NCBI RefSeq assembly: GCF_900103325.1
Contig: NZ_FMXM01000028.1
Coordinates: 1 to 64,000 of the forward strand
DNA length: 64,000 nt
Direction: 5' to 3'
Source of the DNA: Mesorhizobium qingshengii
GTDB lineage: Bacteria; Pseudomonadota; Alphaproteobacteria; Rhizobiales; Rhizobiaceae
The notes beneath the pieces are model-generated. The model saw only the letters and a program-made list of their open reading frames with translations, did no database searches and had not been told where the DNA came from. Both the position numbers and the translations under genes were made by a program. Shown here one piece after another: positions 15,604-23,752 of the stretch; the stretch's first letter is position 1, and the number at the start of each line of letters is the position of its first letter.

Positions 15604-16866
15604 TTGACTGGCAGGTCGGGTGGACCGCCTCGCATTGCAAGCCGGAAGCCGATCTTGGAGCATCAGGGAACTGCGCGGATACTGGTTGCTGGCACGGGGC
15701 CGGCAGGACTGATCGCGGCGCTCGGTTTCGCTGATGCCGGTTTCCCGGTGACGCTCGTCGGGCCCGAGGCTTCTGCTCCCGATAGCCGCACGACGGCCCT
15801 GATGAATCCTGCCTTGAAAGTGCTCGAGCGGCTGGGCGTCCTCGAAGACATCAAGCCCAAGGCTGCGCCCTTGAAAGTGATGCGCATCATCGACGCGACC
15901 AGCCGGCTGATCCGCAGTCCGGTCGTCACCTTCCGCGCCAGCGAGATCGACGAGGAACAGTTCGGGTTGAACCTGCCCAACAGCGCCCTCAATCCGACGC
16001 TGGCCGGCGCGGCAGCCGCGCATGCCGGCATCGAGTGGCGAAGGTCGATGGTGGCGAGATGGCATCTCGATGCCGAGCACGCCGGTGCCATTCTGAGCGA
16101 CGGCAGCACGGTGGACGCATCGCTGGCGGTCGCCGCCGACGGACGGCTGTCGCCGGCTCGCCAGGCGGCTGGCATCACGACCTCGGCTCGCTCCTACCCA
16201 CAGGCAGCGCTTGTCCTCAATTTCCATCACACTGGCGACCATGCCTATACCTCGACCGAATTCCACACCGAGACCGGGCCGTTTACACAGGTTCCCCTGC
16301 CCGGCAATCGCTCGAGCCTCGTCTGGGTGGTGAAACCGGAGACCGCGACAGAACTTGCCGCTTTGGACGATGCAACGCTTTCGCTGCGGATCGAACAACA
16401 GATGCAGTCGATGCTGGGACGGGTGACGGTCGAGCCGGGCCGCCAGATCTATCCGCTTTCGGCAGTGACCCCGCTGCGTTTCGCGCGAGACCGGATAGCG
16501 CTTGTCGGCGAAGCCGCCCACGTGTTTCCACCTATTGGCGCACAGGGCCTCAATCTCGGCATCAGGGATATCGAAGATCTTATTGGGATTGCTTGTGAAA
16601 ATCGTCGCGACCCAGGTTCTCCAACGGCGCTCGCGGCTTACGATTTCAAGCGCCGCCCCGATATTCTGGCACGCAGCAGCGCGGTCAACCTGCTCAACAT
16701 GTCGCTCCTCTCCGATATGCTGCCGGCCCAGATTGCCCGCGTTGCCGGGCTCGGCGTGCTCGGCGGCTTCGCACCGCTTCGCGCCTTCTTCATGCGCGAG
16801 GGACTTCGTCCCGGCAGCGGCTTCGCGGCGCTCGCGGACGGCCTGCGAAGGCCGGTGCGCCGGTAA
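15604..16866 (+). CDS. FAD-dependent monooxygenase of the UbiH/UbiF/Coq6 family
   Basis: A protein of about 420 residues of the aromatic hydroxylase family that includes the ubiquinone-ring hydroxylases. The N-terminal FAD dinucleotide fold reads VAGTGPAGLIAALGFADAG, the middle DG motif appears as AVAADGRLSPARQAAG, and the C-terminal motif as RIALVGEAAHVFPPIGAQGLNLGIRD. The last usually reads GDAAH; Glu replaces Asp here. No ATG starts the frame: TTG 15604 is the annotated choice and TTG 15655 is possible, giving about 17 residues of uncertainty. The role is probably ubiquinone biosynthesis by family resemblance, but no other ubi gene is nearby. Confidence 0.85.
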   Translation: MTGRSGGPPRIASRKPILEHQGTARILVAGTGPAGLIAALGFADAGFPVTLVGPEASAPDSRTTALMNPALKVLERLGVLEDIKPKAAPLKVMRIIDATSRLIRSPVVTFRASEIDEEQFGLNLPNSALNPTLAGAAAAHAGIEWRRSMVARWHLDAEHAGAILSDGSTVDASLAVAADGRLSPARQAAGITTSARSYPQAALVLNFHHTGDHAYTSTEFHTETGPFTQVPLPGNRSSLVWVVKPETATELAALDDATLSLRIEQQMQSMLGRVTVEPGRQIYPLSAVTPLRFARDRIALVGEAAHVFPPIGAQGLNLGIRDIEDLIGIACENRRDPGSPTALAAYDFKRRPDILARSSAVNLLNMSLLSDMLPAQIARVAGLGVLGGFAPLRAFFMREGLRPGSGFAALADGLRRPVRR

Positions 16867-16987
16867 CGACCTTCCGGAGATTCCTGCTAATTTGCGTCAT
16901 CGACGATCGTCGATATCGCCCGCATACCGCGGACCTGTACCCCCGCCCTGCGGCGCTTGACGGCGCGTCAAACACCGCAGGATTGAA

Positions 16988-17015
16988 TTGACACGCGGTC
17001 CGCGCCAAATAAAGC
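16988..17015 (+). promoter_or_regulatory. Candidate sigma-70 promoter for hspQ
   Basis: TTGACA (16988-16993) and TAAAGC (17010-17015) are separated by 16 bp and lie just upstream of the hspQ ribosome-binding site. The -35 is a perfect match and the -10 is poor. The nearby TTGAATT does not clearly form a heat-shock (sigma-32) promoter. Confidence 0.35.
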
Positions 17016-17029
17016 TAAGGAATTCAGTG

Positions 17030-17362
17030 GTGAGTACGATGAAAACAGCCAAATTCGCAATCGGGCAAGTGGTTCGCCACCGGCTGTTTCCGTTCAGGGG
17101 CATCATTTTCGACGTTGATCCGCAGTTCGCCAACACCGACGAATGGTACGAAGCCATCCCCGCCGATGTGCGGCCGCGCAAGGATCAACCTTTCTACCAC
17201 CTGCTCGCCGAAAATTCGGAAACCGAATACATCGCCTATGTGTCCGAGCAGAATCTGCTCGAGGATCAGTCGGGTGAACCGGTCAGGCATCCGCAGATCA
17301 AGGAGATGTTCGACAAGAGGCCCGACGGTCGCTACGAGCCCAAACGGCAGTCCAAGCACTGA
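17030..17362 (+). CDS. hspQ: Heat shock protein HspQ
   Basis: A 110-residue protein of the HspQ (YccV-like) family. In enterobacteria, HspQ is a heat-inducible hemimethylated-DNA-binding protein and a specificity enhancer of Lon protease. The typical sequence is clear: FAIGQVVRHRLFPFRGIIFDVDP, the EWYEAIPADVRPRKDQPFYH segment, then EYIAYVSEQNLLEDQSGEPV and HPQIKEMF. The best start is GTG 17030, eight bases after AAGGA; ATG 17039 is too far from it and the frame also extends to 16988. A strong terminator follows at 17395. Confidence 0.93.
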   Translation: MSTMKTAKFAIGQVVRHRLFPFRGIIFDVDPQFANTDEWYEAIPADVRPRKDQPFYHLLAENSETEYIAYVSEQNLLEDQSGEPVRHPQIKEMFDKRPDGRYEPKRQSKH

Positions 17363-17394
17363 TTACCCGGGATTGCCGGTGTGGTCAGGAACGA

Positions 17395-17421
17395 AAAAAG
17401 CGGGGCATGACCCCGCTTTTT
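17395..17421. terminator. Bidirectional rho-independent terminator between hspQ and the IalB gene
   Basis: The stem AAAAAGCGGGG (17395-17405) pairs with CCCCGCTTTTT (17411-17421) around CATGA. The A-run and T-run make it work in both directions, serving the convergent hspQ and IalB-family genes. Confidence 0.9.
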
Positions 17422-17453
17422 CCTTGGCTTGAGAATGACCCAATGACAGGTGA

Positions 17454-18083
17454 TCAGTTGGCGGTCTTCGCCTTGTCCTGCTCTTCCTTGAGCTTCTTGG
17501 CGAAGTCCTGATTGTTCTTGGCGACGAAGTCCTGCAGCTTCTTCTGCCGGTCCTCGATGTCCGATTGCTGCAGCGGCGGGCCGTCATAGGCGCCGCTGAA
17601 GCCCTGCAGGGCGATCTTGATCGGATTGGGCTGGTTCTGGAAATTGACCGACGTCAGCGTGATCGCCTGGCCCTTCTTGAACGAGGCGACGAGCTGGTCG
17701 GTCAACGGCACTTCCGCCACGCAACGATCCGGGAAGCAGATCACATAGTCGAGCTTCTGCGCCTTGCCGGTATCGATCTGCAAGCCGATGCCGGGAGGCA
17801 CCAGACGACCGGTCGGCACCGTCACCTGGAACACCTTGCGGTTCACCTTGCCCTTCAGTTCGATCAGGCTGACGCCGGTGATCAATTGGCCGTTGCCGGC
17901 GGTGGTGATGTTCTGGACGTTGCAGATGTCGACATCTTCCTGCTTGGTGCAAGCCTTGAACCAGCCTTGTGGAATCTGCTGCTGCTGCTGTGCGGAAGCA
18001 GCGGGAAGCCCTGCGCCTAGAAAGCCGATCACGCCAGCGGCCATGACCGACAGGCGGTACGCGTTGCTGTTCAGGCTCGTCAT
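17454..18083 (-). CDS. Invasion-associated locus B (IalB) family protein
   Basis: A 209-residue secreted protein of the IalB family, named after the Bartonella erythrocyte-invasion protein but widespread in free-living rhizobia, where its role is unknown. It has a signal peptide of about 31 residues ending AASA, then WFKACTKQEDVDICNVQNI, the VTVPTGRLVPPGIGLQID segment, YVICFPDRCVAEVPL, and LTSVNFQNQPNPIKIALQGF. Two Cys pairs probably form periplasmic disulfides. The C-terminal 35 residues (DRQKKLQDFVAKNNQDFAKKL onward) are highly charged and helical. ATG 18083 is placed well after AGGAAG; a GTG three codons upstream is less likely. Confidence 0.9.
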   Translation of the reverse strand: MTSLNSNAYRLSVMAAGVIGFLGAGLPAASAQQQQQIPQGWFKACTKQEDVDICNVQNITTAGNGQLITGVSLIELKGKVNRKVFQVTVPTGRLVPPGIGLQIDTGKAQKLDYVICFPDRCVAEVPLTDQLVASFKKGQAITLTSVNFQNQPNPIKIALQGFSGAYDGPPLQQSDIEDRQKKLQDFVAKNNQDFAKKLKEEQDKAKTAN

Positions 18084-18145
18084 GTCGTGCACTTCCTCTC
18101 AAATGATCCCGGGACCGGCTTCTTCGCGCCGTGTGGTCCAGCTAC

Positions 18146-18168
18146 CTGTTGCCGAAATGAGGCAACAG
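18146..18168. promoter_or_regulatory. Inverted repeat in the IalB / peptide-binding-protein divergent region
   Basis: CTGTTGCC (18146-18153) and GGCAACAG (18161-18168) form perfect 8-bp arms around 7 bases. It lies 63 bp upstream of the IalB start and 149 bp upstream of the solute-binding protein start. There is no T-run on either side. Its location between two divergent genes suggests an operator, but the regulator is unknown. Confidence 0.4.
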
Positions 18169-18316
18169 AATGACTTCGGACGGCGTGTTACACTGCAAGT
18201 GATGCCGAATCCAGCCCGCCACTTGTAATTCTTGACCACGCCATTGGCAGTCGCGCGGTTGGCCTCATGCTAGGGTGAGCACCGAATCATCAAGCCGACC
18301 CAGTAAGGAGACGGTC

Positions 18317-20137
18317 ATGGGCCGCGTTCTTGTTTGGCTGATCACCGCGATATCGTTTCTCGCCCTTTCGCATCAGCCGGCGGCGTCGGAGCCGAAGCAC
18401 GCGATCGCCATGCAGGGCGAACCGGCGCTGCCGCCCGACTACACGCATTTCGACTACGTCAATCCCGACGCGCCGAAGGGCGGCAGCATAACCTATTGCG
18501 TCGTCGGCAGCTTCGACAACCTCAACCCCTTCATCCTCAAGAGCCTGCGCACAACGGCGCGCGGTATGATGGACACGATCTTCGGCAATCTGGTCTTCGA
18601 GCCATTGATGCAGCGTAGTGCCGACGAGGCTTTTACCCTCTACGGGCTGCTGGCAGACACCGCCGACATGGACCCTGAGCGCAAGAGCATCGAATTCCAT
18701 CTCAACCCGAATGCCAAATGGTCGGATGGTGAGCCGGTGACGCCCGAGGATGTGCTGTTTACGTACGATGTCTATACGGACAAGGGCCGCCCGCCTTATA
18801 GCGACCGCATGGCCAGGATCGCCAAGCTCGAAAAGACCGGCGACCACAGCGTGCGTTTCACCTTCAATGACAAGGCCGATCGCGAATTTCCGCTGATCGT
18901 CGCGCTGACGCCGATCATCCCCAAGCATGCTTTCGACAAGGAAACCTTCGACAAGACCACGCTGAAGCCGCTGATCGGCAGTGGCCCCTATACGATAGCC
19001 CAGGTACAGCCCGGCCAACGCATCGTCTTCAAGCGCAATCCGGATTACTGGGGCAAGGACGTTCCGGCCAAGCGCGGTTTCGACAATTACGACCAGATCA
19101 CCATCGAGTACTTCCTCAACGCCAATGCCAAGCTGGAAGCGTTCAAGAAAGGCCTTTGCGCCATCGACGACGACAGCGACCCGGTGAAGCGCGAGCGCGA
19201 TCTGGATTTCCCGGCCTTCCACAAGGGCGAAGTGATTGCCGAGACCTTCAACACCGGCATTCCGCCTGTGGTGACCGGCTTCCTGTTCAACACCCGGCTG
19301 CAGAAATTCTCCAACCCCGTCGTGCGCCGCGCACTCGGCATGCTCTACGATTTCGAATGGGCCAACAAGAACCTGTTCGGCGGCAAATACACACGCACGA
19401 TGAGCTATTGGCAGAATTCAGAGCTTTCCGCGCTCGGCCATCCGGCCGACGACAGGGAGAAAGCACTTCTGGCGCCCTACCCCGGTCGCGTGCCGGCCGA
19501 TGTCATGGACGGCACCTACCGGCCGCCGGTCACTGACGGTTCAGGCCAGGATCGAAAGGTGCTGAAGGCCGCCTTCGACCTGCTCAAAAGCGTCGGTTAC
19601 CGCGTGCAGGATGGGACAATGCTCGATCCCGAGGGCAAACCCTTCGGCTTCGAGATCCTGACTGCCTCGCAGGACGAGGAGCGTCTTGCCGGAATCTACC
19701 AGCGCGCGCTGGAGAAGATCGGCATCAATGTCAGCATTCGCAGCCTCGATGGCGATCAGATCCAGTCGCGCAAGCAGCGCTTCGATTTCGAGGTGCTGGT
19801 CGGCTCGAGCGGCTTCAACAATTCGCTGTCGCCCGGCATCGAACAGACCGGCCGCTGGAGTTCGGCCGCGGCCAGGGCGGAGGGCTCGTTCAATCTCGCC
19901 GGGGTTGCCGATCCGGCGGTGGACGCGGCGATCGAGGCGATGCTGCACGCCCGCTCGAAGGAAGACTATGTCGCCGCCGTTCGCGTTCTCGACCGGCTGC
20001 TGATCTCCGGCAACTACATGGTGCCGATGCAGCACAACACGCAGCAATGGATCGCCTATTGGAGCTACTTGGAACATCCGCAGAAGACGCCCATATTCGG
20101 CTATCAACTGCCAACCTGGTGGCGCAAGGCGAACTGA
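18317..20137 (+). CDS. Extracellular solute-binding protein, family 5 (oligopeptide/YejA-like)
   Basis: A 606-residue periplasmic binding protein of the DppA/OppA class; its sequence is closest to the YejA-type peptide binders. Signal peptide residues 1-24 (MGRVLVWLITAISFLALSHQ to AAS) are followed by HAIAMQGEPALPPDYTHFDY, DAPKGGSITYCVVGSFDNLNPF, YGLLADTADMDPERKSIEFHL, WSDGEPVTPEDVLFTYDV and GSGPYTIAQVQPGQRIVFKR. The start ATG 18317 follows AAGGAG. No permease or ATPase genes for it are adjacent: the next gene is a thiol oxidoreductase 16 bp away. It must therefore pair with a transporter encoded elsewhere or act as an auxiliary receptor. Confidence 0.9.
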   Translation: MGRVLVWLITAISFLALSHQPAASEPKHAIAMQGEPALPPDYTHFDYVNPDAPKGGSITYCVVGSFDNLNPFILKSLRTTARGMMDTIFGNLVFEPLMQRSADEAFTLYGLLADTADMDPERKSIEFHLNPNAKWSDGEPVTPEDVLFTYDVYTDKGRPPYSDRMARIAKLEKTGDHSVRFTFNDKADREFPLIVALTPIIPKHAFDKETFDKTTLKPLIGSGPYTIAQVQPGQRIVFKRNPDYWGKDVPAKRGFDNYDQITIEYFLNANAKLEAFKKGLCAIDDDSDPVKRERDLDFPAFHKGEVIAETFNTGIPPVVTGFLFNTRLQKFSNPVVRRALGMLYDFEWANKNLFGGKYTRTMSYWQNSELSALGHPADDREKALLAPYPGRVPADVMDGTYRPPVTDGSGQDRKVLKAAFDLLKSVGYRVQDGTMLDPEGKPFGFEILTASQDEERLAGIYQRALEKIGINVSIRSLDGDQIQSRKQRFDFEVLVGSSGFNNSLSPGIEQTGRWSSAAARAEGSFNLAGVADPAVDAAIEAMLHARSKEDYVAAVRVLDRLLISGNYMVPMQHNTQQWIAYWSYLEHPQKTPIFGYQLPTWWRKAN

Positions 20138-20153
20138 AGATCAGGAGATCGAG

Positions 20154-20831
20154 ATGAGCGTACTCAACGCCATCACCGTCGATGTGGTGTCCGATGTCGT
20201 TTGCCCCTGGTGCTTCATCGGTCAGAAGCGGCTCGACAAGGCGATCGCCGCTGTCGGCGGTGAAGTGCATGTTCGATGGCGGCCGTTCCAGCTCGATCCT
20301 ACCATTCCGTCGCAAGGCAAGGATCGTCGCGAGTATATGCTGGCCAAGTTCGGTAGCGACGAGCGCATCCGCGAGATCCATGCCCGCATCGAGCCGCTGG
20401 GCGAAGCCGAAGGCATTTCCTTCGCCTTCGGGGCCATCAAGGTGGCGGCGAACACGCTGGATGCGCACCGGCTGATCCGCTGGGCCGGAGCTGTGGGCGA
20501 GGATGTCCAGAACCGGCTGGTGCGCCGCCTGTTCCAGCTGAATTTCGAGGAAGGCGCCAACATCGGCGACCATACGGTGCTGGTCGAAGCCGCGCGCGAG
20601 GCTGGCATGGACGCCTCCGTGGTCGCCGCACTCTTGCCTACCGACGCCGATGTCGAGGCGGTTCGCACCGAGATCGCCACCGCGTCGCGCATGGGGATAT
20701 CAGGCGTGCCGTGCTTCCTGCTCGAAGGCAAATACGCGGTCATGGGTGCGCAGGATGTCGACACGCTGGCCGACGCCATTCGCCAGGTTGCGGCGGCGAA
20801 GGCGCGCGGCGAATTGGAAAGAGCCGGCTGA
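20154..20831 (+). CDS. DsbA-family oxidoreductase, FrnE-like
   Basis: A 225-residue cytoplasmic (no signal peptide) thioredoxin-fold protein of the DsbA/FrnE family. The active-site CPWC is at residues 17-20 (SDVVCPWCFIGQKRLDKAI). The helical insert (FQLDPTIPSQGKDRREYM, FAFGAIKVAANTLDAHRLIRWA) and the cis-Pro loop GISGVPCFLLEGKYAVMGAQ are typical; the loop carries an extra Cys. FrnE proteins act as disulfide isomerases or oxidoreductases and were named from polyketide clusters, but such copies are common in rhizobial chromosomes. The start is 16 bp after the solute-binding-protein stop with AGGAG upstream, so the two are probably co-transcribed. Confidence 0.88.
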   Translation: MSVLNAITVDVVSDVVCPWCFIGQKRLDKAIAAVGGEVHVRWRPFQLDPTIPSQGKDRREYMLAKFGSDERIREIHARIEPLGEAEGISFAFGAIKVAANTLDAHRLIRWAGAVGEDVQNRLVRRLFQLNFEEGANIGDHTVLVEAAREAGMDASVVAALLPTDADVEAVRTEIATASRMGISGVPCFLLEGKYAVMGAQDVDTLADAIRQVAAAKARGELERAG

Positions 20832-20964
20832 GGCACGATCTCTGCTGCACCTGGCGACGCTGGCTATTGCACCATCACCTCTGCCTTGCCGACGAAGAAG
20901 CCGTGACCCGTTGCTGCCGGTGCGACTCAGCCCCTTGGTCGACGGCTGGCGAGTGAATGTTGCG

Positions 20965-21021
20965 CTAGTCGAGCTTGTCGACGTCGCAGCAGGCTTGCTC
21001 GCCCGGGCTCTTGATCGGCAT
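20965..21021 (-). CDS. Possible 18-residue microprotein
   Basis: ATG 21021 to TAG 20965 encodes MPIKSPGEQACCDVDKLD. Nearly every codon ends in G or C, matching real genes of this genome and unlike the surrounding non-coding sequence. The frame is open further upstream, to 21177 with a less biased composition, so the product may be longer. A palindrome at 21021-21040 overlaps the start and could control translation. No family is recognised and expression is unproven. Confidence 0.25.
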   Translation of the reverse strand: MPIKSPGEQACCDVDKLD

Positions 21022-21040
21022 GGCCCGCCCTTTCGGGCCA
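21021..21040. repeat. Hairpin TGGCCCG-N6-CGGGCCA
   Basis: Perfect 7-bp arms (21021-21027 and 21034-21040) around CCCTTT. There is no T-run on either side, so it is not a simple terminator. It touches the start codon of the minus-strand microORF. Confidence 0.45.
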
Positions 21041-21262
21041 AGAATTGCGCTTATGTAGCTCGGTTCCACCCGCGAATTTGAGGCGTTGTTCTTGGCAAGT
21101 ACGACTTGCCGCAGGGCCGTTGCCGGGCATTTTTGCGGCTCCGCCAAGAACGAAGAAAGCGAGTCTGTCGGAATCACGAACGGTATTTTGGGGCGTTCAG
21201 GTCAGTCCGCGGTAAGAAAATCGATCTCATCGCACGATTTCCAGTTCACAAAACCGTGTGAA

Positions 21263-21283
21263 AAGCTTCCCCAAGGGAAGCTT
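21263..21283. repeat. Hairpin AAGCTTCCC-CAA-GGGAAGCTT
   Basis: Perfect 9-bp arms (21263-21271 and 21275-21283) around a 3-base loop, in the stretch upstream of the ABC exporter. No poly-T tail follows. It could be a terminator-like structure, part of an untranslated RNA, or an operator. Confidence 0.45.
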
Positions 21284-21495
21284 CGGCGAAGGCGTGCCTG
21301 CGTCGATCAAGAGTTTGAAATCAATGGTGATATCCCGATTTTGCCGGTGAGATCTGTGGCATTCCGGCCATGCGATCTGTTGCTTCATGGCAACGGCCGC
21401 TGGGAGTAATCCGATCGGCCAACTTCAAAAATTAATGGAAAATGATCAATTGGTGTTACCATCCGTAACAAAACAAAAAAGGTTTGGGCGGGATC

Positions 21496-23481
21496 GTGAT
21501 TCGGATCGGCAAACGATCGCAAGAGTCAGCACCGGATGAACTACACCGCGATGCCGCGAGGCGGTCGCTTCTGACGCCGGTGTCCTCGATGCGCAGCTTC
21601 TGGGGCCTGATGCGGGCCTACTGGGTCTCGGATCGCTGGAAAGAAGCCTGGATGCTAACGTTGGTCATCGCGCTGCTCACGGCGCTGTCCAGCAAGGCCG
21701 GTGTCTGGTTCGCCGAAGCGTCCGGGGAACTCGTAAACTCGATCGCCTTCTTCCATGACGCCGCCAACACCACGCCGCTTCGCACGTTGCTGGTCAACGC
21801 CGGCATCCTCGTTCTCCTGGTCGTGCTCAAGGACGCCGGCTTTACCGGCATCCGAAATCTTGTCTCGGCGACGTTGCACCGCAAATGGCGAGGCTGGCTG
21901 GACAGCCGCTTCAACGAAGCGCTGCTGGACACCAATCATACGCATTTCCACGCCCAGCACGCCTCGACCGGCACAGGCGCACCCGCTCCCGACAACATCG
22001 ACCAGCGCGTCCAGGAATCCATCAAGGACATGACCGGCGGTGCCATCGGCCTCGCCATGGGCGTTCTGGGGGTTGCCACCTCGCTCTATTTCGTCGGCCA
22101 GAAGCTGCTCGAGACCTCTGTCGAGGTGAAGGGGCTGGAGTTCCTCGGCAGCTATGGCAGTGCCGTCCTGGCCTTCCTGGCGGTCGCCACCTATGTGCCG
22201 CTGAACACCTGGATAGCGGTCAAGCTCGGCGGCCTGCTCGAGCGTCTCAACATCAGGATGCAGCAGGCTGAAGGCAGCTATCGCGGTGAGCTGACGACGT
22301 TCCTGCGCCGCAGTTTCCATGTCGCCGCCTCTCAGGGCGAAGGCGTGCAGAAGACCATGCACGGCCGGCTCTATGTCGATATCGACGGCACGTGGACGCG
22401 GCTGAACATCGTCAACACCGTCTACATGTCGTTCGAGCTGATCTACAATTTTGTCGGCGCCCGCATTGTCGCCTATGGGCCTGGCCTCGTGCCGTTCATC
22501 CACAACGGTCTCGACCTCAAGGGCTACATTACCGGCTCCGAACTGGTCAATGCGCTGATCGGCCAATGTTCGTGGTTCATCCATGTCATGCCCGCCATTG
22601 CCACGCTGCGGGCCAACAGCCAGCGCGTGACCGAACTGGCGGTGGCGATCGAGAATGTCCAGCATCCACAGGAGTTCTACAGCCAGACCGGTCGCTCCGA
22701 ATTCCGCTACGCCAGCCAGAACCCGGTTTTCGGTTTGACCATCCAGAAGCTCGAACTGGCGCATCAGGGTGAAGACGCCACGCCGTTCCTCAGTGCCGCC
22801 AATCTGCGCTTCCGGCGCGGCGAATGGACATTCCTGAAAGGCGAATCCGGTTGCGGCAAGACTTCACTGATCAAGGCGATCAATGGACTATGGCCCTACG
22901 GCCATGGCACCATCGTTTTCCCCGAGGGAGTGAGGAGTTTCTATGCCGCCCAGGAGGTCAAGCTGCAGCAAGTGTCGCTGAAGCAGCTGGTCTGCCTGCC
23001 GGGTTCCGAACACGACCATGGCGACGCGCAGGTCGCCTCGGCTTTGCACAAGGCCGGTCTCGGCGACTTCATCGAGCATATGGCCGACAACAGCCGTGAA
23101 GGCAAAAGCTGGGATCAGGTTCTGTCGGGTGGCCAGAAACAGAAGCTGGTGGTGGCTCGCATCGTACTGCAGCAGCCAGGACTGCTGTTCCTGGATGAGG
23201 CCACCGGCGCGCTCGACCCGCACGGCAAGATTGCCTTCCACCAGGCGATCAAGGACAACTGTCCCGATGTCACGGTGATCAGCGTCATGCACGAGGCGGT
23301 GGCGCCGCGATCGATGACCGGCAGCGAATTCTATCACAGCATCGTCGCGATCGCCGACGGCGTCGCCACCAAGAAGCCTTTGGTTCCGACCCTGCCTGTC
23401 GAACTCACCACCATTCTCGCGCAGCCGAGGCCGGTCGAGGACAAATGGCTGCGTTTCTCGCGCCGGCTGAAGCAGAAATAA
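21496..23481 (+). CDS. ABC transporter, fused SbmA/BacA-like membrane domain and ATPase
   Basis: A half-transporter of about 661 residues. The N-terminal part (residues about 30-380) is an SbmA/BacA-like ABC_membrane_2 domain with segments SRFNEALLDTNHTHFHA, EVKGLEFLGSYGSAVLAF, RRSFHVAASQGEGVQKTM and IGQCSWFIHVMPAIATLRAN. The C-terminal ATPase has Walker A GESGCGKTS, signature LSGGQKQK and Walker B LLFLDEATGALD. BacA/SbmA and their ATPase-bearing relatives (YddA, Rv1819c, ABCD) import peptides, cobalamin or lipids. In rhizobia BacA is needed to survive host antimicrobial peptides, but this fused paralogue's substrate is unknown. The start is taken as GTG 21496 after GGGCGGG; TTG 21484 is also open. 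Confidence 0.9.
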   Translation: MIRIGKRSQESAPDELHRDAARRSLLTPVSSMRSFWGLMRAYWVSDRWKEAWMLTLVIALLTALSSKAGVWFAEASGELVNSIAFFHDAANTTPLRTLLVNAGILVLLVVLKDAGFTGIRNLVSATLHRKWRGWLDSRFNEALLDTNHTHFHAQHASTGTGAPAPDNIDQRVQESIKDMTGGAIGLAMGVLGVATSLYFVGQKLLETSVEVKGLEFLGSYGSAVLAFLAVATYVPLNTWIAVKLGGLLERLNIRMQQAEGSYRGELTTFLRRSFHVAASQGEGVQKTMHGRLYVDIDGTWTRLNIVNTVYMSFELIYNFVGARIVAYGPGLVPFIHNGLDLKGYITGSELVNALIGQCSWFIHVMPAIATLRANSQRVTELAVAIENVQHPQEFYSQTGRSEFRYASQNPVFGLTIQKLELAHQGEDATPFLSAANLRFRRGEWTFLKGESGCGKTSLIKAINGLWPYGHGTIVFPEGVRSFYAAQEVKLQQVSLKQLVCLPGSEHDHGDAQVASALHKAGLGDFIEHMADNSREGKSWDQVLSGGQKQKLVVARIVLQQPGLLFLDEATGALDPHGKIAFHQAIKDNCPDVTVISVMHEAVAPRSMTGSEFYHSIVAIADGVATKKPLVPTLPVELTTILAQPRPVEDKWLRFSRRLKQK

Positions 23482-23752
23482 CGAGGCTGTGAGACGCGCC
23501 ACCGCGTCATGCGGCGGCCGGTGATCACAGTCTCGCGAGACTGCCCGCTCGCCGGCATTTTCCCTTCTCACCACGATTGACTCGGCAAGGCGCGCCCCTA
23601 TGTTGCGCCGGCTTGCAGACATTCAAACGCGAACCCGCAAGCAGAAAGGTCACCGCGCCATGCCTGGCGACAGTCACAGTCGAACGCAACCGCCGTCCGC
23701 CTAGACGTGACCTTGAATGGTTCATGTCCTGCCGGACGGCAAGGAGTGAACC

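Larger units (their letters stand above)
20832..21495. other. 664-bp stretch without an assigned gene
   Basis: No family-level gene is visible on either strand. The region holds two hairpins (21021-21040 and 21263-21283), a coding-like 18-codon microORF on the minus strand (20965-21021), and an AT-rich tract just before the ABC exporter gene (about 21420-21485) that may contain its promoter. A small RNA is possible but cannot be shown from sequence alone. Confidence 0.5.
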
